Source: Chrysaora quinquecirrha (Eukaryota; Cnidaria; Scyphozoa; Semaeostomeae; Pelagiidae). Taken from it: a DNA stretch of 64,000 nucleotides. The DNA is taken from contig JACTAT010000114.1 of NCBI GenBank assembly GCA_014526335.1, positions 196,501 through 260,500 of the forward strand, in the 5' to 3' direction. Below are positions 36,801-48,800 of this stretch, piece after piece. Position 1 is the stretch's first letter, and every line of letters begins with the position of its first letter. The notes under the pieces were generated by a model. That model had not been told where the DNA came from. It saw only the letters and a list, made by a program, of their open reading frames with translations, and made no database searches. A program made the translations under genes and the position numbers.

Positions 36801-39800
36801 ATCTTAGCAACAAGGCGTCCGTGCTTGCGCATCAGCAATGACTCCGTTGTTCCAAAATGTTGGACGGCAAAGTTTTAAGATGTGGCCCAACGGTTAAACA
36901 TTTGTTGAAAAGCAAATTTAAAGTCGTTGACCAAGAATGTTTGATCGTTTGGCCCTTACTTTCATATATTCATAGGGTTTAAGAAAAGGCCAGCCTCAGC
37001 TTGTTCTAGTTTATTCATAAAATATTGGCAAAATCAAGGCTCGTGTTCTTATAGACCTAGTACCACTCATTCACTGAAAAATTGATAAGGAATTAAGAAC
37101 AGATTAGGATTAAGAATATTTCAGGCTCAAAAAGGCAAAAACTTAAAAACAACCAGCCTCGATCAAAATTTCCTGGTTCTTATAAAAAAGAGTGCGCGTT
37201 GAACGACGTCTCTGTTTACGTCATTTTTGATAAATGAAATCCATAAAATAAAAATACCAAGAGACACCCCCTGGATTTCTTTATAATCACAATGTATTAT
37301 ACCGAATTTCCAGGGGGTTGACAGTGTTTTCGCATACTTACTGCAGATAACTTTGTCTTCATCCTTATTACTGAGACAGTCTTGCTGTCCATCGCACCGT
37401 CTTTCTGAACTTACACAAGGTTCATTTTGTGAACAATTGAATCCAAATGGATAACTGCAGTCGACTTTACCAGATGACGTTGCTGTCAATCAAACAATTA
37501 GGAATTTCATAATTATTCAGTAATGGACAAGACCAGAAATACTTCCTTCATTGGCACGTCTATGTTAAACCATGGCTGATTTTGACACGTGAAGAATGTT
37601 GATTTTATGAGTGTTCACAGTTCACGATTCTATAAGGGCTTTGATCGTGAAAAGTGACTGCTAGTGAAACTTCTCACCCCGAATGGTCAAAGCCCTTATA
37701 AAATCGTGAAATTTGAACGCCCATAAAATCAATAATACAAGCGCTAAGAGAGTAAAACTTTGCAACTACAATCATCGCCAAAAATATTGGGGACAGTATG
37801 TCATAAGCATGTTTTACCTTAAAAACCCCGTCTCATTACAACATATTTGGGTAATTAAACCCCCCGACTCAATGTTGGGGCCACTGGCAACATCGATTTC
37901 ACCAACATTGAGTCGGAGGGAGGGGGGTATGCATCTTTAGAGCGAGAATCTTACAAAAGTTAGAAGTGTCCCAGCCTTTTTGGCGAAGATTGTAGACTAA
38001 ATTTTGCTGCTTAATATGAATTTGGTATCCACAACTCTGTATCTCAAAATTGTAGAAATTCCATAATCGCAGCCATTTGTCGAAAAGGCCTATTATTAAT
38101 CAAAATATAAGGGCTGTGTCTACATTATAAGCGGGTTGGTTTTCAAAATCTGGGCGACATTTTCCCATCTGTCCATAAGTCATTTCTCCTCCCCCCGGGT
38201 CTACACAGGACTAAACAATTTTTTACGATAGGAAAAGGCGGACTGAAACCTCCACCAATACAATACAATGCTTAATGCTTAGAAGGAGTTCCAGTTTACA
38301 GTTTGAGTGACACGATGGCTTTAACTCCCGTCAATCAGCCACATAAGAGTTTACAACAGCGTCTCCCCAGCAAAATAATGAGACAGATATGCAAAATAAA
38401 TACAATCAAAAGAAAAAACAACTTCCATTTCGAAGCTTTACAATTTCTACAGCCCATGCTTGAAGTCGGTTGATCAAAAATGGATTGAAAAAATTGATTG
38501 ATTTACTTACGACAGTTCCATTCGTCACTGCCATCAGTACAGTCAAATCTTTGGTTGCATCTAGCTGAGAGGGGAACACATTTTGGTTCGGTGAAACATT
38601 TGAATTGAGAAGGACATTCAAAAGGCTTTGGACCAGCTGCAGATGAAATAAAAATATCAATTATATAGAGCATTCAGTTTATCTTTTGCGAGTCAAGTCA
38701 AGTCAAGTCAAGTCAAGTCATTTAAGTCAAGTCAACTCAAGTCTAGTCAAATCAAGTTAAGTCCAGTCCAGTCCAGTCCAGTCCAGTCAAGTCATTCAAG
38801 TCAAGTCAAGTCAAGTCAAGTCAAATCAAGTTAAGTCCAGCCCAGTCAGGTCAAGTCTAGTCAAGTCAAGTCAAGTCTAGTCTAGTCTAGTCTGGTCAAG
38901 TCAAGTCAAGTCAAGTCAAGTCACGTCAAGTCAAGTCAAGTCAAGACAAGTCAAGTCAAGTGTCTAGTCAAGAGAAGGCAATTGAAGTCTGTAGTGAATT
39001 AGACATTTCTTTAGTTTAGGCCCTTCCTTATCATTCTAGGCCATTTCTATTCTATCTATCTATCTATCTATCAATATAATCAGTAAAACCCGCAATGGGT
39101 ATCACACTGATGAAATAAAAGAAGTAAATAAATAAATAAATAAATAAATTTTAATCTAATTTTAAATGTCTTCTTAAAGCTACTTTGAATATACTAAACG
39201 TTTTCTGGCATTTAAGCTCAGGTGGAAGCATGTTCCATTCTTTGATTGTTCTTGTATAAAAGGAAAATTTGTAACAGTCTAATCTTGGTTGTAAAGGAAT
39301 GAAGTTCTTGGAAATTGTTCCGCTGCTTCTTGTAGCCCTTCTCTGTTCTATAACGTATGACGGAAGATTCATATCAATCTCATTGTTAACAATTTTATAG
39401 AGCATAATAAGGCGCATATATTTCCTACGTGTCTCCAAGGTTGGCCAGCGTAAGTCCTCTAGAATTTTGGTAATTGTGCCTGGTTCTCTGCAGTAATTAT
39501 TTTCCACAAATCTTGCAGCCTTCTTCTGCACTTTCTCGATTTTGTCTTTCTGGCCCTTTAGATATGGATCCCATGCACATGCTGAATATTCTAAATGTGG
39601 ACGTACTAGGGTAAAGTATGCTGCGCATTTTATGTTCTTTGGGCACATCCCGAGATTTCTCCTCAAGAACGCCAATGATCTGTTGCCTTTATTGACTATT
39701 TTTGTGACATGTTCCTCCCATTTTAATTTACAGTCGATCTCAATTCCCAGATAGGCATGATGGGTTACTTCTTTCAGAACTTCACCATTCAACTTATATT

Positions 39801-42800
39801 CGAACGCTGAAGTATTTCCCTTTGGTCCTATTGACATGTGGTAGCATTTAGAAACATTAAACGACATTTTCCATTTCTCTGCCCACTGTCCCAACAAATC
39901 AAGGTTCCTTTGAAGGTTTTCAGCCATAACTGAATCATTCACCTCCTCGTATAACAGGCAGTCGTCAGCAAAAAGTCTTAGATGGGAGTCTATTTGCATA
40001 GTTATATCATTTATAAAGAGCAGGAATAGCAAGGGGCCCAGCACTGTCCCCTGGGGCACACCTGACTCAACTTTGACAGAACTTGAAGTTTCACCATCAA
40101 CAACTACTTGCTGTTTTCGGTCCCATAACCAAGCACTGATCCACCTTCCAATATCAGTTGATCTCTTTATTCCATAATGGTCTAACTTTGACATTAATCT
40201 TCCATGTGGAACAGTGTCAAAAGCCTTACTGAAATCTAAGATCAAAATATCCACATTGCTACCCATGTTTCTTTTCCTTGCTATATCTTCTAGAGCTGTA
40301 ATTAACTGTGTTTCACATGACCTCTTGGAACGAAAACCATGCTGCTCATCTACAATAATTTGTTCTCTATTACAGTGATTCATGATGTGCTTGAATATTA
40401 TGTGCTCTAGAGTTTTACAACAGACAGAAGTTAGGGATACTGGTCTATAGTTGGCTGCCACTTGTTTTGACCCCTTTCCTTGTAGACTGGTACAACATTT
40501 GCATTCCTCCAGGCTTGTGGTACGATTCCTGATTTTAATGACTTGATAAATATATGTCTTAAAATGGGGGCAATTTCTGTTGCTGCCTCCTTAAGAACTC
40601 TTGTTGGTAGCTGATCAGGGCCATTAGCCTTCTTTGGGTCCAAATTAGATAGTAACTTAGCAATACCTTGACTTTCAATCTCAAGGTTGCTAATTGTTGG
40701 AAACTGACTATCGCCAATGCTCGGCAAACTATCTGTATTTTCCTTTGTGAATACAGAAGCATATTGCTGATTCAGAACTTCTGCTTTTTCCTTAGCATTA
40801 ATAATGTCTTTTCCTTCTTTCCGCAGCACTCCTACCCCTAACACGTCTTTTCTCTTTGAGCGAATGTAAGACCAGAACTTTTTCGACACTGAGTAGCCTT
40901 GTACAGTTACATCATTTGATTCCTTGATGTCAAGTAGCCCCAAAACATAGTCATTGTGTGCCTTTGTTAGCTCTGTCTTTATTGTTTTTCTCAAAGACTT
41001 AAATATCTTCCAGTCTTCCTCCCTTCGCGATCTCATTGCTTTATTGTACAGTCTTTGCTTTTTTCTAATCATCCTTCGGACTGAATTCGTCATCCATGGA
41101 ATGTTCCACCTTTCTGACATCATTTTTGTTGGTATGTTTTTCGCAATTGAGCTCATAAGTTTTGATGAAAACAAATTCCAAAGATCCTCCACTGATTTAT
41201 CTCCTTGAAGCTCATTTAGTAGTTCCCTCATGTCATCCTTCACATTTTCCATATTGCCTTTACGGTAGATATAAATCTTGCGGGCTTTTTTCCTGGATAA
41301 TTTCACATTTACTTGAATATCTGTCAACAGTATCATGTGATCACTCATGCCCTGACATACATCTATTTTTTTGACCAGATCTGGATTTGATGCAAATAGC
41401 AAGTCCAAGGTGGCATCTAGCCTAGTTGGCTTTTGGTTATTTTGGACTAGATCATGGTCATTCGTTATATCAATAAGTGCTTGATTTAGCTCATAGCCAT
41501 ATTCAGGATTTTGTTTTACTATACAGTCACTCCAGTTAATATCAGGGGCATTAAAATCACCAGTCAGCACTATATTTTGAGTACTTTGACTTGCTTGTGT
41601 TAAGCTTTTCAGTGACTTGTCTAGTTCAGTTAAGGGCTGTATGTCCCTACTTGGTTGTCTATAAAAGCTTCCAATGAACAGTGGTTTGGAGCCTTGCAGG
41701 GAAACCTTTACCCATTTTGCTTCACAGTCAGATTCAAAGCCTTTCTCTTCAGCTGCTAACAATTTTTTATGTGTAGCTATAAACACACCTCCCCCACCTT
41801 CAACTCTATCTTTCCTAACTATATCAAACATGCTTGGGAATACTTCACTTGAACTGTAGTGCATGTCAAGATGTGATTCTGTACCACATATTATGTCTGG
41901 TTCATGTTGTGTGATAAGCTCTACCAAGTCATTCCTTTTCTTCTCAGATCTTAGGCTTCTGCAGTTCACTTATTGCTATTCATTCATTCTGTTGTTTCAC
42001 ATCACTCAGCAACGCATCATTATTTCGGCATCACCCACGTCATTCGCTACACCCACACATGCCTGCATTACATCATCTCACCAGGTCATTACTGCGTTAG
42101 TTCTATCATTGTCTTATTTTTCAAGCTTCTCAATTCTCATTGTATTTCCTTCAACATCGTACCATAGCTATTTCCTTATTTGTACCGTTCAGTTTCTCAG
42201 CCCACTTCCGTGTATCAACCTTAAATACCTGTGTTTCCTTGTAAATATTTAGTTCGGTAGATAGTTCAGTAGATTGTTAATACGAAACGCTCGTCTCTTT
42301 CTCTGGTCTTTCTCTGACTCCGTGTTTTCCACACGTTAATCAGGCAGCAATCGACGAAAGACAGTTCCTCTGGAGTTCACAAGCAATTTATTAGTAAAAC
42401 ACCAACACTCACATCTGTTTTACTAAAAGTCAAGTCAAGTCAAGTCAAGTCAAGTCAAGTCAAGTCAAGTCAAGTCAAGTCAAGTCAAGTCAAGTCAAGT
42501 CAAGTCAAGTCAAGTCAAGTCAAGTCAAGTCAAGTCAAGTCAAGTCAAGTCAAGTCAAGTCAAGTCAAGTCAAGTCAAGTCAAGTCAAGTCAAGTCAAGT
42601 CAAGTCAAGTCAAGTCAAGTCAAGTCAAGTCAAGTCAAGTCAATTCAGATCAAATCGATTCAGATCAGATAAAACAAAATAGAAACACTGACCAGTCGTT
42701 GTTTTGCAGTTTCTTTCATCAGCACTATCATGAGGACAATCTGGTATTCCATCACAAACTTGCCATGCTGCAATACAGGAGCCACTTGGACAACGGAAAC

Positions 42801-45800
42801 CACATGGTGTTGTGTACGTTTTGGCAGTAGTGCCTAGAAATGACGAAATTCAGATTTGAGCTTCTAAACTGCTAAATAAACATACACAACAAACAATTTA
42901 CAATTGCAAAGAAAAACTGAAACATCTTGCACAAGCCGTTTTCGTCTAATACACGCAGTATTTTAATAAGCAACTTCGCTCGGGTCTAGTTAAAAAAGTT
43001 GCTTATTTTTGGACCTCTTATGGCCACCTTTTAGTAGCAAAAGTTGCTTAGTAGTTGCTTAATTTTAGGTGTATATTATGCGCTAAGAATAGTATAGAGG
43101 CTAGAAGACAGCAAACTTTGGTGCTATCCTATAGCTTTTTATGCAACATAACGCTAGAACACCTAGCATACAGCAAAGAAATACTATAAATAACATCAGG
43201 CAAGAAGTACCATATAATTGTTACCATATAGAGACTTTGTATTAAAAGTTAAACGGAGAAACCTCAATGAAATGCTTCATGTAATGAGTAATTCTCCGTT
43301 GATATGCAAGTGTTAAACGGCAAATGGTAGAAAAAGCTTCTATGTTGATCAATCTTCGAATGCTTGCAGTGATATAAGTTATTTAAATTATAGTGTTGCT
43401 TAGGTTTATTTCATCTGGTACTATAGGTTGCTTAAAGTTTTAGGCCTTCTACATAAAACATAGGGGCCCTATGGGCATGTTCGAAGAACGACTCTGGTTG
43501 AATATAGCTATTTCGGTCAAATGATGAAAGATGTTCATCGGTATGCACAACGATGACGATAATGATTATGATGATAATGGTGGTGGTTATGATGATGATG
43601 TTGATGAACACGATGATCATGATGCTGGTTGGTAGGGGTGATTGTGGTTGTATGGTGGGTATGGTGGTGGTGATAGAGGTGGTTGTGGTGCTGAAGGGGT
43701 GGTTGTGGTGGTTGTGATAGGGGTGATCGTGGTGATGGTTGTAGGGGTAGTTGTGGTGGTGGTGATAAGGGTGGTCGAGGTGATGGTTGTAGGGTGGTTC
43801 CGGTGGTGGTGATAGGGGTGGTCGAGGTGATGGTTGTAGGGCTGGTTGTGGTGGTGGTAGCGTTCCTTTAGATGTTGCACACCGTCAATGGTGGTGATAG
43901 TAATCATGATGATGATGATGATGATGATTATCATTATTATTATTATTATGACGATTTTCATCGTGAGGATAATATTAATGATGATTTGTTTTGAAAACTG
44001 TTTTGAAATTGCCGCTCTTTGGCAAAACTCTTTGTTAAATGTTGAGAATGCCTGAAATGTCATTTACCAAAGCAAGGTGGCAATTTTCCAGTTCCATTTA
44101 GTAAACAAGGATGAGTCAGTTGTCACATGACCCCAGATTGACAAAAGTGCTTGCAGGCCGAATTGTGAACAACTAACCGCAAATTGCGCATAAATGGCCG
44201 AGACAATGGCCCTAATGGCATTCTTGACAATGGCCCTATTGTTACACGTTTTCCATTGTTCAAGCGTTGGTTAGTTGGTGAGTGAGTGTGAGTGTGTGTG
44301 AGTGAGTGAGTGAGTGAGTGACATCCACCCCACACCAATGTGTTCGAAGTTCTTCGAACACAAAAGGCAACATCTGCAATTATATGAAAATTCAAATTAT
44401 GGCATGTCTCACCCAATTGAGCATGTTTAAGTTGAATGTTCCAGATAACGTGGAGATAACGGGCATTCGAGATAGCGGATGATTTTTCTTTACAAACCCT
44501 TACACCAAAACGAGGGGAAATTGAAATTCGTAAGAGATAGCAAATGCTCGAGATAGCGGGCAGTCGAGATAGCGAATGTCAACTGTATGTAGTATTCACC
44601 AACCTCATCTCCAGGCCCCCAATCGAATTTCCTCGAATCTCAGCTGTCAAATCGATTTTGGCCCTGGTACCGGCCACAAAATCTGCCAAAATACTGGCAA
44701 TTTTGGCCTAAGCATAAAAACAAGATTTCGATTCTGAAAGCAGATGTTCTTAGAAAGGAAATGCAAAGAATTTCATTGATAACTGTAAGGCAAGATACAA
44801 TATCTCATGCAGCATCATTTTTGGTTTTTGTTGTTTTTTACATAGTTTTCGGCCTATTTTGGTGAGAAATTGTAGTATTCGCATGAAAAATAAGCCTTCT
44901 CAACCAAGGTTCTCGTTTTCAAAAAATTTATGAACAAACATAGACATAAAAAGAAAAAAAACGAAGCTTACGACATCCCAAAGGTTCATCTGATCCATCT
45001 GGACAATCGGGGATTCCATTGCATACATACGAAGTTGGTATACATTTACTATTGTTAGCACATCGAATACTGCCTGGGCAATTTAATGGCGTGGTCATAG
45101 GTTTCAGGGTTGTACCTACAAGAAATAAGACATAAGGAAAAGGGTAGACTTGCTTCCCAAGTCCCTAATTTTCGCTCACATTGAATTGAATTGATGTATT
45201 TGCTGTTCGCTACAGTTAGTTTGAGCGTCCAGCAATTCAATTCAATAGCGGTAACTACGACTCATGTAGTAAGTCTAGGAAAAGGGGACAATTTTAACGT
45301 GCCACTACTTCTAAAATCGGTCCAAATTGCTCAGGAAGACACTGAATGATATTTACTTCGCAAAGTCAAATACTCAATGCCAGTAATATTTCAATAAAGG
45401 TGGCAAAGCCCGGGTCCAAAACGCCGTTACAGCTTGCGAAAGCCGCCGTTTACTGTAAAAGCTCTATCTACACGCATTTTTTTATAAGGAAGTTCGGCTT
45501 AGGGTCAGTACTGAAAATTCCTTAACTGATGGTGAAAATTGAGTACTCAATATTCCTTAGCAATTCCTTAACTTCTTACTTTGTGATTCTTAAAAACAAC
45601 CAATGGTCAAGGAATTATAGGTTATAAAGGTTTCAGAAGACGAGTAGAAATGAATACTGATTGAAAACCATTGGCGATAAGTATTGCTTGCTCTGTTAAT
45701 TCAAAACTTCATTTTTTTAATCGAAATGCTAAGTTAAAGAAAAAGTCAGATTCCTTAGTAGTCTCCGGTCCAGTACTAGAAATTCCTTAAGTTTTGCCAG

Positions 45801-48800
45801 CCCGAGTACTACCTTCTTTATAAAGCACTTCCTTAAAAAAAATCCGTGTATAGCCCCGCGGGGGCTTATTTAATTTTGAGAAGTTGTTGAGGGGGGGCAT
45901 ATTAGAGAGAGGGTTCATTAGATAGAGAGTGAGGCTTAATAGATTGTTTAGCACCTTTTACTTTTGATTTGTCAAGACGAATGTTACAGACAGTAAAAAC
46001 GAACTATATATAAGAAAGTTTTAACCTTAGATCGTATAAAATTCCTAAGTAGTTACTAAGTAGTTATTAGCCTGCGCGCAGACTTTACTGTCCATTGCGA
46101 AGGAGCGCCTATGAGGAACTTGTAAAGTCTGCGAATTAGCGTCAAATTTTGTGTTCTGAGACAAGATTCTCTCCTCCGAAGAGGAGCTCAAACTTGCGCA
46201 ACAAGTAGTCTCGCAAACAGGAAGAATTTATTATAAATGTCGGATGGTGAAGTTATTGGTGGTTATAAGATACAAGCTTGGGACATCAAACACGTAACCA
46301 CTTAATTTCTTTTAGTTTTGTACGTTTACTGCTGAACTGTCGACTGGCCAAAATAAGGAGGGGCTGAATAGAGAGGAGGTGCTTATTTCAAATGTTCACT
46401 TGAAAATGGCGGGCTCAAAAGAGAGGGGGGGGGCTTAAAAGGGAGAGGGGGCTTAGTAGAGCTTTTACGGTATACACCTTTTCAAATAAGGGTCTCGTTT
46501 TCAAATATTTTTAAAATTGTGTCACAGAAGCATTTCGATATCAGATTCGAATTCAACACCTTCGTTTTAGTGTTTGGGCAAATTTTTTTACGCTTCTAGT
46601 CCTTACGATGTTGACTTTATAGCGATTAAAAGTTAGAAAAGTTGTAAGGGATTTGACCGTGAAAAAAGACTGAGGGTGTAAAATTTCACCCCCAGCGATT
46701 TTTCACGGTCAAATCCTTTATAGATTATCAAACTTTTCGTCGCTATAAAATCAACATCGTAAGGACCAGAAGCGTAAAAATTTGCATTAACACTAAAATG
46801 AAGGTGATGAATCTGAATCTGGGGTCAAAATTTTCGTGCGAACAAATTTTCGTAAATTTTGAAAACGAGGCTCTTAGTTGAAAAAGTGTATCCGTATCAG
46901 TGAGATCATAGATCCAGTGCAACGAGAAAATCTCAAATGGACACTGTATATAGTTTCGAAGATGATATGAACTTCTGATTATAGAGCATGATTCATATTT
47001 GCGTTTCTGTAAATAATGGATACTGAAGGTAGAATGGGAAATGAAAAACTTACGATTCCGACAATTGCGTTCATCTGAGTTATCATGGCAGTCATTTTCA
47101 CCATCACATATCCAAGACTGCGGAATGCATCGTCCACTTGAACATTTAAACATGCCACGTGAACAATTTTTCGCTGCAAAGAGAAACGAAATAATGAAAT
47201 GAAAACTCTGTTCAAATGTTACACTCCATGTTTAGAACCACATAAGAATAAGAACCACAGGAGGCCAAATATATTGTTTTTTGGTCCAATTAGAATTTCA
47301 CGTGCAGTGGAAATGCCCCTATTCTTATCTGCAAATAACGATATTCGCACCATTTTGGGTTTATAAAAACTCTGCATTAACTTTATACTTCATTATGAAT
47401 GCAAAATTTTTAGTTGTTTTGTCCTAAACACCATTCAGCAAGCAGAAATCGGCAGAAATAACTTTTGCATTTTGTTTTCAATTGTCGTTCTATGCCAGGT
47501 CTATATCAGCGTTGCTGTTGTTCACTCTGCAATGTTCGTTATGAAGAATACCAATAAAAGACTGTTAGGGCCTGATTACATCTGGCCCTGCTGACCGATG
47601 CGGATGATTTAAACGAAATCCCTTTGCCAATAGGAAAAATGAAATAAATTGGAATGCTAGTTACATGATAACAGGGCCAGCCCTTGTAGCTTGGGTCCCA
47701 CCATAGCACAACAGAGTTGGCCTGTTACCAGGGCTGGTAATGAGACATTATTTTCATGTAATCGCATAGCAGGGCCAGAGATAGGCCTGTCTTCAAAACT
47801 TTTGTAACTGTGCATGCTTACAGCACGCCATATTACCAAGAATCAATTTTCCCGCCAGACTGTTTTCTCAGCCCTGGGGTGAAATCCTTCATGTAATCAA
47901 AAGCAAAATCTCATCCCTGTTTGCAGGGCCAGCTCTGCTCATGCAATCAGGCCCTTACTTATATTCTTTATAACAAACACTGCAGAGTGAACAACAACAA
48001 CACTGGACCAAGCGTAGAAAGACGATTGAAAATAAAATCCAACAGTTATTTCTGCTTGCTAAATGATGTTTTAGGACTTCCGCCATATCTGCTCAAGGAG
48101 TTTTTAATTAAGTTTTTTTCCTGTGTGAGTTGCTTGTATCTTGTTACCCGAATTTGAAGATATTTTCAACATTTACTGTTGCAGATTTCTTTACTCTCTT
48201 TTTCTTCCATTATTCGTGAGTCTGGAGCTAAATTTGCCGAACTTCTCTCCTAAAACGACTGCAATTCCAGTCGTTGCACACTGAGAGGATTCCCTTACTG
48301 GAAATGTCTACCATTTTCCAGAAAGATGTCGCGCCCGATCCAGGACTCTTTGAAAAGACCTTTCAAGCACTACGGGCGTCCGTTCAAAAATCCGTCTCAA
48401 AGGGAAGCAATTTTTTTCTAATTTGTGAATTTAATGCAGTAACTACGAATTTATCGGACTGGAATTTCAGCCTTAACGAGCTGCAAACTCAGCCCTCCTC
48501 TCTAGTCATCTCTCTGCAAAATTGATTTTGTGATTACATGAGATAATTTCAGCCCGGGCTGAAAACTCAAAACTTCCAGCCCTCCTTTAGCTAGGCGGTC
48601 TAGGATTTCCAGCCCGCTTGAACAGGCTGAGCTTTCTCATGTAATCGCAAATTTCTTCCAGCCCCTGCTGAAAAATATCTTTGGGCAAGCCCAGTTTGAC
48701 TGTGGTTTAGTTTCGTGCCAAAGTTCCAATTTTGGCACCATTTATCTTGGTATTCGATTCCAGCCCGGCTGGAAACGTTCATATATTTTCATGCAAATTT

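Larger units (their letters stand above)
39151..41969 (-). mobile_element. Non-LTR retrotransposon (LINE, jockey/CR1/L2-like), frameshifted
   Basis: Two overlapping - strand frames cover one LINE polyprotein. 41969-40431 encodes an APE-type endonuclease (NCRSLRSEK..., [21 protein letters not shown]) and the N-terminal part of the RT region ([10 protein letters not shown]). 40461-39151 encodes the reverse transcriptase proper ([47 protein letters not shown]). The switch falls at about 40440-40475, where VVPVYK runs into an out-of-frame [13 protein letters not shown]. The endonuclease frame is preceded by TAA directly upstream of NCRSL, so the usual few N-terminal residues are lost too. RT catalytic box is FADD. 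Inserted in a SORL1 intron in the same orientation. Confidence 0.93.

Noticed and set aside
39542..42252. Plus-strand frames of 60-130 codons across 39.5-42.3 kb
   Set aside because: Antisense shadows of the minus-strand LINE coding region and its 5' flank.
43432..44063. Ile- and Thr/Pro/His-rich minus-strand frames
   Set aside because: Translation of ATG and GGT minisatellite sequence in a non-coding element; the homologous copy at 55.8-57.1 kb is open in other frames and on both strands.
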